A stretch of DNA of 9,607 bases from Nitrospina sp. (GTDB lineage Bacteria; Nitrospinota; Nitrospinia; Nitrospinales; VA-1). Location of the stretch: contig JABGTQ010000232.1 of NCBI GenBank assembly GCA_018647025.1, forward strand, positions 1 through 9,607. Reading direction: 5' to 3'. The notes under the pieces are model-generated. The model made no database searches, was not told the origin of the DNA, and saw nothing but the letters and a program-made list of their open reading frames with translations. Position numbers and translations under genes: made by a program. Positions 1-7,179 of this stretch are shown here, in pieces. Each line of letters opens with the position of its first letter. Position 1 is the stretch's first letter.

Positions 1-396
1 ACGGATTTCGTCTCTCACACGCCGAAAGTGCGATAAAGCCTCCTCTTCACTTTTTGCAAATTTTGCAAGACTGGGTGGGTCATCAAAACTTACGTGAGTC
101 ACACGAGTTTTCCTGGGAAAGACCGGGCATAGTTGCTTAGCATGACTACACACGGTGATCACATGATCAAAAGATATATCTATCAAAGACTCAATATCTT
201 TAGAAAAGTGTTGGGATATATCTACCCCTGTCTCTTTCATTACCCTAACTGCACGTGTATTAAGTCTTTGTGCAATGACTCCAGCAGAATAAGGCTCAAT
301 AATATTACCTTTAAGATGTCGCGCCCACCCTTCAGCCATTTGGCTACGACAAGAATTGCCGGTGCATAAGAAAATAATTTTGGGTTTACAGTCCAT
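1..396 (-). CDS. arsC: Arsenate reductase ArsC, thioredoxin-coupled (LMW-PTP fold), 3' end outside window
   Basis: Reduces arsenate to arsenite in the cytoplasm, using a relay of three cysteines that is reset by thioredoxin. Reading from ATG 396 leftwards gives 132 open codons to the window edge; the usual family length is about 130-140 residues, so only a short tail and the stop are missing. The N-terminal P-loop CTGNSCRS carries nucleophile Cys11 and Arg17 (the CX5R signature of LMW phosphatases). The other two redox cysteines are Cys83 and Cys90 in TVCSHAKQLCP, matching the Cys10/Cys82/Cys89 pattern of S. aureus pI258 ArsC. FDDPP (Asp105) supplies the likely general acid, and FRRVRDEI is the typical C-terminal helix. 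An in-frame TGA a few codons upstream of ATG 396 and no intervening alternative start fix the N-terminus. No Shine-Dalgarno is evident. No arsR or arsenite pump is visible, but the left side is cut off. Confidence 0.93.
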   Translation of the reverse strand, partial: MDCKPKIIFLCTGNSCRSQMAEGWARHLKGNIIEPYSAGVIAQRLNTRAVRVMKETGVDISQHFSKDIESLIDISFDHVITVCSHAKQLCPVFPRKTRVTHVSFDDPPSLAKFAKSEEEALSHFRRVRDEIR

Positions 397-473
397 ACTA
401 TGAATAATAAGTACTTTGAGTCAAAAAAAGCTATCGAATTAATTATCTTTCTAGCTCTTGTTTTATTTAATAA

Positions 474-501
474 TTGAATGTGGAACTGATAATCATAAAA
501 T
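474..501 (+). promoter_or_regulatory. Candidate sigma70-like promoter for the PLP enzyme gene
   Basis: TTGAAT (474-479), a 16-bp spacer and TAAAAT (496-501) lie 33 bp before the ATG at 535, inside the 138-bp gap between two divergent genes. Both hexamers are close to consensus, but the gap is AT-rich, so chance matches are likely. No clear operator or ArsR-type dyad was seen in the gap. Confidence 0.35.
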
Positions 502-534
502 CCATGCCATTTTTAAAATAGATTAGATACGTAT

Positions 535-1668
535 ATGACCCCCCACGAAAAACAATTGCTACAGGAGTTTCCGGTCAAGAGCACCCGAACATTTTTTGAT
601 CATGCAAAGGTTTCGCCATTGCCTCGAAGAGTTCGCGATGCAGTAAATGCATTTACTCATGATGCCTGTGAGAATGGGACAAAGAATTATACGAGCTGGA
701 TGAAGGAAGTGGAACGGGTCCGTGGAAAATTTGCCCAGTTAATAAATGGAGATGTTGATGAAATTGCATTTGTTAAAAATACCTCGGAAGGTATTTCTAT
801 TGTTGCGAATGGTTTAGATTGGAAGTCAGGAGATAATGTGGTGATTCCTGATATTGAGTTTCCTTCCAATGTTTACCCTTGGTGGAACCTAAAACGTTTA
901 GGAGTAGAAACACGTATGGTTAAGTCGAGAGATGGTCGTGTTGTATTCGACGACTTAATTGATCAAACGGATAAACGAACCCGTATTATTTCCGTCAGTT
1001 CGGTCGAATGTAATAGTGGTTTTAAAAACGATTTAAATCGAATCGGTGCTTTTTGTAGAGAGAAAAATATTTTATTTTGTGTCGACGCTATTCAGAGTTT
1101 AGGGGTATTAACAATGGATGTGAAACGCGACAACATTGACTTTCTCTCCGCTGACGGTCACAAATGGATGTTGAGTGTGGAAGGATTAGGCGGATTTTAC
1201 ATCTCAAAAAACGTTTTAGAAAAAATTTATCCCATTACTGTAGGTTGGGATAGCGTGGTAAATGCATGGGACTTTATGAATTATGACTTCACTTTCCAAC
1301 CTGATGCCAAACGTTTTGAAGAGGGTAGTTTTAACACTATGAGCATCTTCGCATTTGGAGCAGCACTTGATCTATTGCAGGAAACAGGCATTGATTCGAT
1401 TCAAGCTAGCGTCCTGTCGCAGGGAGATTATATGATGGAAGGTCTACAAAAAAGAGGGATTAAAATATTAAATTCGAAAATACAAAAGGAACGATCTGGG
1501 ATCATATCCTATGAACTGAAAGCTGAACCACAACAATTTTCAACATACATGCTTGAGAATAATGTTTCTTTAACCGTGCGTGATGGTATAGCTCGTCTTT
1601 CGCCACACTACTACAACAGTCAGGACGAAGCCGATCGTTTTTTTGACTTACTAGATAGTTTTCTTTAA
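535..1668 (+). CDS. Class V aminotransferase-fold PLP enzyme (cysteine desulfurase-like, no catalytic Cys)
   Basis: A 377-residue cytoplasmic PLP-dependent enzyme of fold type I, class V. FFDHAKVSPLP (20-30) is the usual N-terminal 'LD.A..gplp' element. Asn82-Thr83 in KNTSEG lie in the cofactor phosphate region. Asp184 and Gln187 in CVDAIQSLG contact the PLP ring, and Lys210 in SADGHKWM forms the Schiff base. EEGSFNT (262-268) is the conserved 'E.G..n' segment. The C-terminal loop reads VRDGIARLSPHYYN (348-361): where SufS/CsdA enzymes carry RxGxxC, there is no cysteine, so classical desulfurase or selenocysteine lyase chemistry is unlikely. The 'R.SPH.YN' ending is typical of the branch holding isopenicillin-N-epimerase-like and EgtE-like lyases. 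The substrate is unknown. ATG 535 lacks an obvious Shine-Dalgarno. The gene is monocistronic: divergent from arsC and convergent with the next gene, leaving 64 bp with no hairpin terminator that I can see. Confidence 0.88.
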   Translation: MTPHEKQLLQEFPVKSTRTFFDHAKVSPLPRRVRDAVNAFTHDACENGTKNYTSWMKEVERVRGKFAQLINGDVDEIAFVKNTSEGISIVANGLDWKSGDNVVIPDIEFPSNVYPWWNLKRLGVETRMVKSRDGRVVFDDLIDQTDKRTRIISVSSVECNSGFKNDLNRIGAFCREKNILFCVDAIQSLGVLTMDVKRDNIDFLSADGHKWMLSVEGLGGFYISKNVLEKIYPITVGWDSVVNAWDFMNYDFTFQPDAKRFEEGSFNTMSIFAFGAALDLLQETGIDSIQASVLSQGDYMMEGLQKRGIKILNSKIQKERSGIISYELKAEPQQFSTYMLENNVSLTVRDGIARLSPHYYNSQDEADRFFDLLDSFL

Positions 1669-1732
1669 GAAATAGGAAGCGAAAACTGATAAAACTTGTT
1701 GGTCCCGCCTTAAAAAAATTGAGCTGTAAAAA

Positions 1733-2986
1733 TTATTTAATACTGGTTTCGGTAACGAAATTAGAAAGGTTTTCTTTCGATGTAAACCTTTCAGCAAGTT
1801 TATAGGCTTGCTCTTTACTGTTAAATTCATCTACGTGAACTTTAAACAGTGGAGTACCATTTTTTATGTCAGGTTTAATATGAGCTTGATATCCTTTTTC
1901 TAATAATCTGCTAACCATTTGACTAGCATTTGTTTCTGTTTTGTAGGCACCCACCTGAATCGTGTATCGATGTGGTTCACTTAGAGAAGACTTTTTAGCT
2001 GACTTAACGCCTGAGGCTGAAGAGAGTGTGTCTGACTGTTTTAGAATTTTTGCTTGCGGCTCTTGGGCCACTACTTGCAAGTTCTTTTTTCTAGGTACCC
2101 AGTTGATACGATTGGGAAGTATTCTTTCAGTCTCTGGCACAAATCTACGTTGGCTTGAGCTTATTCCTTTTTGAACATTCTTTTGAGTTTTACTGGGAGG
2201 AGTAATCTTAGTATAAGCGTCGGAATCTTTTGTCCACTCAGTTTCTAGGTTATTTATCGTTTTGATTTTATCAAGATCACGACTGGTTGCTGACGCTATT
2301 AGGGGCTCTTCAAATGTATCTTTTTTCTCGGCCCCAGCTGGATTTTTAACGATCGCGGTCAGTTTGTTCACAAGCTTGGAAGTTAAGCGGCGCAAGTTAA
2401 GTTTATTAGTAACGAATTTTATTGGCCCTAGAATTGCGGATGAAATGCCGGTCGGAATCTTAGCAATTCCTTGGTAATCTTGTTCGGTTTGTTCTGCACG
2501 CCACAAAATTTCTCCTGTCCGCGTATCAACCAATTGAGCAGAAACTCCGATTTCTATCGAAGAATGGATAATAATATAAGAGCGTTCAACTTTGTTAACT
2601 CTACTTATCAATACAGCGTCTACTCCGAGAATTTCAGCGAATCGCATTGGATTTATTTTTAGAAAATCTGCTGGATTAGTAAGATTGTTCTGTTTAAGAA
2701 GTCCATCCACCACATAGCGTTCGAGAAGGTTGAAATTGGATGCTTTAAGATGAGAGTAAAGTCCTTGGCGGAGCATTTTCCCTGTTTCTTTTTGGTCCTT
2801 TTTTGTTACCTCGACAGGAAGAATCGCCACAGTTTGTTGTTGCCCAGAGATATCATTTAAGTTTCCTGCAACCTTAGACTTTAAACTCGTCGTGCAAGCG
2901 GTGAATGCCAAAGTCAACATAAGAATATACGCAACTTTAATCACGTGCCTAAAACCCAAAGTAAGGTGAATAAAATTAGTTCTCAT
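1733..2986 (-). CDS. GNA1162-like lipoprotein with C-terminal SPOR domain
   Basis: A 417-residue predicted lipoprotein in three parts. Residues 1-30 are a basic then hydrophobic signal peptide ending in AFTAC, a slightly non-standard lipobox giving lipidated Cys31. Residues about 50-200 match the GNA1162/DUF799 family: TVAILP (52-57), DGLLKQNNLTNPADF (94-108), LGVDAVLISRV (120-130) and QLVDTRTGEILW (151-162). A polar, Lys/Ser-rich linker (about 215-338) follows. Residues 340-415 are a SPOR domain (YTIQVGAYKTETNA and LFKVHVDEFNSKEQAYKLAERF-type halves), which in other bacteria binds denuded glycan strands at division septa. The inferred place is the outer membrane, tethered to peptidoglycan. 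The gene is second in an operon: its start overlaps the end of the upstream paralogue by 11 bp (ATGAGAACTAA), suggesting translational coupling. A weak GAG lies before the ATG. The molecular role of GNA1162 proteins is not settled. The CsgG and DUF4810 partners found in Neisseria are absent here. Confidence 0.85.
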   Translation of the reverse strand: MRTNFIHLTLGFRHVIKVAYILMLTLAFTACTTSLKSKVAGNLNDISGQQQTVAILPVEVTKKDQKETGKMLRQGLYSHLKASNFNLLERYVVDGLLKQNNLTNPADFLKINPMRFAEILGVDAVLISRVNKVERSYIIIHSSIEIGVSAQLVDTRTGEILWRAEQTEQDYQGIAKIPTGISSAILGPIKFVTNKLNLRRLTSKLVNKLTAIVKNPAGAEKKDTFEEPLIASATSRDLDKIKTINNLETEWTKDSDAYTKITPPSKTQKNVQKGISSSQRRFVPETERILPNRINWVPRKKNLQVVAQEPQAKILKQSDTLSSASGVKSAKKSSLSEPHRYTIQVGAYKTETNASQMVSRLLEKGYQAHIKPDIKNGTPLFKVHVDEFNSKEQAYKLAERFTSKENLSNFVTETSIK

Positions 2987-3953
2987 TTTTTTCTCGAAGC
3001 ATTGGATTTTTTTGAGTAGCTAATGCTTTTTTATAGAACTTCTTTGCCGTTAAACCATTTTTATTGGACAAGCTTGCAATAATCAGGGCGTTATCAATTT
3101 GGTCGGTCGTTTTAACTCGGTAACTTCCAGTGTAAAGACCTGGTGAAACTTCCTTCATCGGTACTCTTGTTTTGAAGTTTCCAATATCAAAGTAACCAAT
3201 CAAGTCAGATTCTCCTTCCATACTTACGTAGATAAGGTCATTGGGTAATAATTTACTGTTCCCTTTGATATTCGATTCAACGGATATGATTTGGGGCAGG
3301 CGAACTTCTTTATGACGTAAACTTGCAGGGTCAGGGATTTTCTCTATTATTTTTAAAGCAAAAGATTCCGAGATCTGATGATAGGCCTCTCTTACCTCAT
3401 AGAAGCCTGCTTGATCTTCAATCATATCTACTAGTGAGGGAGTAGCAATTCCCGAACTGTCAAGTTCACTGTGTTTAGTGTCCCATAGTACTTCGTCTGT
3501 TCGTAAGTCGATCATTTCTAATTTTGCTTCAATACTTGTCTCTGCATAAATTCCAGCAGCAAAGTTGATGGAGTTAAGAACATGCCCTCGAATAACCGCA
3601 TCGACTCCAAGAGCTTTCATGAGCTGACCGTTTGTTATATCCTGAATGGCTACACCAGATTTAATTATAGGCTCTAATTTTAGGTCGACCGTGTTTAGCG
3701 GTATATCGTTGTAACCGAGGTAACTAAAATAATTAAAAAATACTTTACGTAGAATTAAACGAGTAGCTTTATTTTCCTCAGTTGCAGGACCAAAAGAAAA
3801 AGGAAGAATGGCTACAGTCTTTGGGTAATCCCAGTTTTCCCCAGCGTCGTGATAAATATCGACCCTTGCTTTACCGCAACTTGCACCAATTAAAGTTGCC
3901 AGGATAAGGATGACTACACACGTTAATTTTTTGATTAGGTGAGGGTTAATCAT
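2976..3953 (-). CDS. GNA1162-like lipoprotein with C-terminal beta-sandwich-like extension
   Basis: A 325-residue predicted lipoprotein, paralogous to the gene just downstream. MINPHLIKK is followed by a hydrophobic stretch and GASC, giving a plausible though weak lipobox at Cys26. Residues about 44-205 carry the GNA1162-like pattern: TVAILP (46-51), ALGVDAVIRGHV (114-125), LEMIDLRTDEVLW (145-157) and SSGIATPS (166-173). Residues about 218-310 add a second domain with VPMKEVSPGLYTGSYRV (264-280), a pattern common in Ig-like beta-sandwich modules; its identity is inferred, not recognised. The open frame reaches TTG 4022, but that TTG is the -35 hexamer of a good promoter whose transcript would begin near 3987, and only ATG 3953 gives a normal lipoprotein signal, so 3953 is chosen. 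An AAGGA before TTG 4022 is the one point in favour of the longer form. First gene of a two-gene operon. Family assignment is weaker than for its neighbour. Confidence 0.8.
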   Translation of the reverse strand: MINPHLIKKLTCVVILILATLIGASCGKARVDIYHDAGENWDYPKTVAILPFSFGPATEENKATRLILRKVFFNYFSYLGYNDIPLNTVDLKLEPIIKSGVAIQDITNGQLMKALGVDAVIRGHVLNSINFAAGIYAETSIEAKLEMIDLRTDEVLWDTKHSELDSSGIATPSLVDMIEDQAGFYEVREAYHQISESFALKIIEKIPDPASLRHKEVRLPQIISVESNIKGNSKLLPNDLIYVSMEGESDLIGYFDIGNFKTRVPMKEVSPGLYTGSYRVKTTDQIDNALIIASLSNKNGLTAKKFYKKALATQKNPMLREKNEN

Positions 3954-3993
3954 TGATTTTTTGAACTTTAATGTGTCTATTAAATGATGGCTT

Positions 3994-4022
3994 ATTATAA
4001 GGCATTGAATTATAAAGATCAA
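3994..4022 (-). promoter_or_regulatory. Sigma70-like promoter of the lipoprotein operon
   Basis: On the minus strand, TTGATC (4022-4017), an exact 17-bp spacer and a perfect TATAAT (3999-3994). Transcription would begin near 3987, leaving a leader of about 34 nt before ATG 3953. It helps choose that start, because the only in-frame upstream start (TTG 4022) sits in the -35 box. An overlapping candidate, TTGAAG-15 bp-TATAAT at 4035-4009, could serve as a second start site. Confidence 0.55.
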
Positions 4023-4210
4023 CAGTTTCCTTCAACGCATCTTTTTCTAAATCAATAACTTGCGAGTTCAGATGGTTGTTCGTGCCAATATTAGTTCAAA
4101 GAAAAATGTATGAGGTATGGCCGTATAGACAAAAAATAGAAATTTTAGCCCTACAAATTTATTTAATAAAATCAATATATTAAAGAGAGCCTTCTTGCAC
4201 TGAACCCGTA

Positions 4211-4239
4211 TTGACTCGTGTCAGGTTTCGTGATAATTT
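4211..4239 (+). promoter_or_regulatory. Sigma70-like promoter upstream of the RND exporter gene
   Basis: TTGACT (4211-4216), a 17-bp spacer and TAATTT (4234-4239) on the plus strand. The inferred start near 4246 leaves a leader of about 235 nt before ATG 4482. The dyad TGAC-N4-GTCA (4212-4223) covers the -35 box and could be a repressor or activator site, though it is short enough to be chance. A weaker, closer candidate (TTGATT at 4432, then AT-rich sequence) cannot be excluded. Confidence 0.45.
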
Positions 4240-4481
4240 CGCCGCAATTAATGGTTTTTTTTAGCTTTAAATATTTTTCGATTCTGTATAAACCATCTTG
4301 CCTATCGCTATCCGCTAACAGTAGTATTTAGAGATTAAAAACAGTGCGATGAAAAATACAATTTGTCGAAGTACTAAGTCTTTTCAGCGTGGGTTCTTCT
4401 CAACGTGGTGTTTTTTACAAGACTTATTGCTTTGATTTAATTTTAAAAAGTATATTTATATCATCTTTTACCATACCAGTT

Positions 4482-6983
4482 ATGAAATATATAGCATCAA
4501 ACATTTACAATCAATTTATTTTAGCATATCCCAAGATATGGCTAGCCTTTATTGCTTTGGTTGTAGGAATATCTGGAATTTATGTAAATGATTTTAGATT
4601 AGATGCATCTGCCGACTCGTTGATTCTTGAAAATGATCAGGACTTGCGCTACTACCGAACGATTGGAAAGGCCTACGGAACAGACGATTTTCTGATTATC
4701 ACCTACACCCCAGTTGGAGAACTTTTATCAGAGGATTCATTAGATGGCTTACGAGGGTTAAAAAAAGATCTTTCTAAGCTAGAAAGAATTGAGTCGGTGG
4801 TGAGTATTTTGGATGTCCCTTTATTGGATAGTCCAAGGGTTAAGATATCGGAATTGGAAAGCAATAAACGAACCCTGAGTACTCCTGGACTGGATAAAAT
4901 ACTGGCTAAAAAAGAATTTATGAGTAGCCCCATTTATGAAAAATTTTTGGTCAGTTCCGACGGAAAAACCACATCCTTATTGGCAATCTATAAGAGAGAT
5001 GAAAAATATTATTCCCTCATGGAAGTAAGGGATAGCCTTCGAGAAAAAAAACAACGCAATGGCTCTTTGACACAAGAAGAAGAAGTACGGTTGCACGAAA
5101 CGTCCCTTGAGTTTAAAAAGCATCTTGCACTTACACAAGACATTCAAAGGGCAGAAATTAAAAAAGTCCGATCGATTCTGGATAAATACCGAGATAAGGC
5201 GAAGATGTTTTTGGGCGGTCTACCTATGATCACATCTGATATGGTCGACTTGATTGAGGGTGACCTTTATGTGTTTGGTGCCGGAGTATTTTGTCTCATG
5301 CTCGCTTCAATGTGGTTCTTTTTTAGAAACGTTAGATGGGTTGCTCTTCCTCTACTCTGTTGTGCTTTTTCAGCTTGGATTATGTTGGGATTTTTAGGAT
5401 GGTTAGATTGGAGGGTGACAGTAATATCTTCTAATTTTATTTCCATTTTAACCATTGTTACCATTGCGCTGACAATTCACCTAATTGTTAGATATGGAGA
5501 ACTTCATGGCGAAAACCCTAATATGGGTCAAGCAGAACTAGTATCTACAACCATTCGGTTGATGTTTAAACCTTGTTTCTATACCGCAATCACCACTATT
5601 GTTGCATTTCTTTCTCTGATAGTAAGCGGGATACGACCGGTGATTGATTTTGGTTGGATCATGACGATTGGTATTGTGTGTGCGTTTGTAATTTCTTTTA
5701 TTTTTTTTCCATCGTTCCTTAAGTTAATGAGTCCAAAGGAAGCAGTATCCAGCCACGATATCACCAAACGTTTAACTCTAAATATTGGGTTGTTTACCCT
5801 CGATAACAAAAATAAGATCCTTTTCGTATCGGCTATCCTTGCACTAACAAGCGTTATCGGTGTATTTAAATTGCAGGTTGATAACCGGTTTATTGACTAT
5901 TTCAAAAAAGATACAGAAATTTACCAGGGGATGAGCGTCATTGATACGCAGCTTGGGGGAACCACGCCCCTTAGTATAATTATTGATGCCGAGAAAGGCT
6001 TTTTTAGTTATTTAGAAGAAGTAAAAAACGATCAATTGGCACTAGACTTACCTGATGATCCGTTTAGCGAAGTCGAAGAATACGAAGAAGAAAACTACTG
6101 GTTTAATTCCGAAAAATTGTTAGCCGTTGAAAAAATACATGACTACCTTGAGACTCAACCTCAAATCGGTAAAGTTCTCTCTATAGCAACAACTTTAAAG
6201 GTAGTTAGGTTGCTAAATGATGGCCTGGTCCCAGATGATTATGACTTGACTCTTTATAGAAAGCTTTTCCCAAAAGAGGCAAAAAAAACATTTCTTAATC
6301 CGTATTTGTCCTCTGACGCAAACCAGATTCGCATTACAATGCGCATTAATGAAACCAACCCTACTTTAAACCGTGGAGAGTTGATGGAAAGAATCAAGCG
6401 GCATTTAGTAGACAAATTAAACGTTGCTGAAGAAAGGATTCATTTTACGGGAATGGCAGTTTTATACAACAACATGTTACGCAGCCTTTACCAGTCACAA
6501 ATCATGACACTTGGGGTAGTTTTTGTTGCGATTCTTTTGATGTTTATAATTTTATTTCGCAATATTGGTTTGGCTTTGCTTGCAATTATCCCTAACATTC
6601 TTTCAGCAGTCACGATTCTTGGCTTGATGGGTTGGTTGAAAATTCCATTGGATATGATGACAATAACTATTGCAGCAATCACGATAGGGATTGCTGTGGA
6701 TGCTGCCATTCACTATGTCCATAGGTTCAAACAGGAGTTTTTAAAAATATCAAACTATAGAGATGGAATTATGCTTTGTCACGGTAGTATTGGTCGGGCC
6801 ATTTATTACACCTCCATCACTATAACAGTTGGATTTTCCGTCCTAACTTTATCCAATTTTATTCCCACGATATATTTTGGTTTTCTCACTGGAATAGCCA
6901 TGTTTGTTGCTCTTTTAAGCAATCTAACTTTATTGCCTTTATTGATAGTAGTTTTTAAACCGCTTGGCCCAGAAGTTAAATAA
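4482..6983 (+). CDS. RND superfamily exporter, MMPL/HAE3-type, 12 TM
   Basis: An 833-residue inner-membrane protein of the predicted RND exporter group (COG1033-like, MMPL domains), whose known relatives use the proton gradient to move lipids or hydrophobic compounds. The layout is a classic duplication: TM1 (about 18-36), periplasmic domain 1 (37-262), TM2-6 (about 265-412), TM7 (about 446-463), periplasmic domain 2 (464-670) and TM8-12 (about 672-825). The second half has GIAVDAAIHYVHRF (736-749) with Asp740 and His744, the usual proton-relay site. The matching place in the first half, VTIALTIHLIVRY (326-338), has His333 but Ala329 in place of Asp. TGMAVLYNNMLRSLYQSQI (656-674) and MGWLKIPLDMMTITIAAI (716-733) are strongly family-like. 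Domain 2 contains an acidic tract (about 523-538). The open frame extends to GTG 4389, but the extra 31 residues do not look like family sequence and ATG 4482 starts directly before TM1. No Shine-Dalgarno is visible. The substrate is unknown; no MFP or outer-membrane channel gene is adjacent. Confidence 0.9.
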   Translation: MKYIASNIYNQFILAYPKIWLAFIALVVGISGIYVNDFRLDASADSLILENDQDLRYYRTIGKAYGTDDFLIITYTPVGELLSEDSLDGLRGLKKDLSKLERIESVVSILDVPLLDSPRVKISELESNKRTLSTPGLDKILAKKEFMSSPIYEKFLVSSDGKTTSLLAIYKRDEKYYSLMEVRDSLREKKQRNGSLTQEEEVRLHETSLEFKKHLALTQDIQRAEIKKVRSILDKYRDKAKMFLGGLPMITSDMVDLIEGDLYVFGAGVFCLMLASMWFFFRNVRWVALPLLCCAFSAWIMLGFLGWLDWRVTVISSNFISILTIVTIALTIHLIVRYGELHGENPNMGQAELVSTTIRLMFKPCFYTAITTIVAFLSLIVSGIRPVIDFGWIMTIGIVCAFVISFIFFPSFLKLMSPKEAVSSHDITKRLTLNIGLFTLDNKNKILFVSAILALTSVIGVFKLQVDNRFIDYFKKDTEIYQGMSVIDTQLGGTTPLSIIIDAEKGFFSYLEEVKNDQLALDLPDDPFSEVEEYEEENYWFNSEKLLAVEKIHDYLETQPQIGKVLSIATTLKVVRLLNDGLVPDDYDLTLYRKLFPKEAKKTFLNPYLSSDANQIRITMRINETNPTLNRGELMERIKRHLVDKLNVAEERIHFTGMAVLYNNMLRSLYQSQIMTLGVVFVAILLMFIILFRNIGLALLAIIPNILSAVTILGLMGWLKIPLDMMTITIAAITIGIAVDAAIHYVHRFKQEFLKISNYRDGIMLCHGSIGRAIYYTSITITVGFSVLTLSNFIPTIYFGFLTGIAMFVALLSNLTLLPLLIVVFKPLGPEVK

Positions 6984-7070
6984 TCATTGATATATTTTTT
7001 TCTATCTCTATTAATTATAAAATTCTTTATGGTCGAGCGATAATGCAATCAGTAAACCCCTTAAGCGTAG

Positions 7071-7076
7071 TATAAT
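7071..7076 (+). promoter_or_regulatory. Possible -10 box in the 196-bp gap before the phosphotransferase gene
   Basis: A perfect TATAAT preceded by TAG, roughly 97 nt upstream of ATG 7180 from the inferred start. No TTG-type -35 lies at 16-18 bp, so this is weak. The gap from 6984 to 7179 otherwise shows no gene and no GC-rich terminator hairpin after the RND gene, so read-through from that gene is possible. Confidence 0.22.
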
Positions 7077-7179
7077 TGCCCACATTTTAACAACAGACAC
7101 CAAACATAATTTATACCTATATTCACATTCCCACTCAGTGAAGATAGGGTTACGAATAAACTAAGACCCTTGTCCTAAA

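Larger units (their letters stand above)
3954..4481. other. 528-bp divergent intergenic region
   Basis: No gene is supported here. It separates the minus-strand lipoprotein operon from the plus-strand RND gene and is AT-rich. It holds one good promoter-like element in each direction (listed separately) and a second minus-strand candidate, TTGAAG-15 bp-TATAAT (4035-4009). A short dyad, TGAC-N4-GTCA (4212-4223), overlaps the plus-strand -35. From the inferred plus-strand start near 4246 to ATG 4482, about 235 nt would be untranslated leader; I see no recognisable riboswitch, tRNA or strong hairpin in it. Confidence 0.6.

Noticed and set aside
133..369. 78-residue plus-strand open frame
   Set aside because: It lies antisense to arsC, whose three redox cysteines and P-loop are intact, and its own product resembles nothing.
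1669..1732. Terminator between the convergent PLP enzyme and SPOR lipoprotein genes
   Set aside because: T- and A-runs are present but no GC-rich stem precedes them on either strand.
4349..4435. Possible 28-residue upstream leader peptide (begins MKNTICRS)
   Set aside because: No Shine-Dalgarno, no run of regulatory codons and no attenuator hairpin after it; short open frames like this arise by chance.
4389..4481. N-terminal extension of the RND protein from GTG 4389
   Set aside because: The 31 extra residues do not look like family sequence, while ATG 4482 gives the usual short cytoplasmic N-terminus before TM1.
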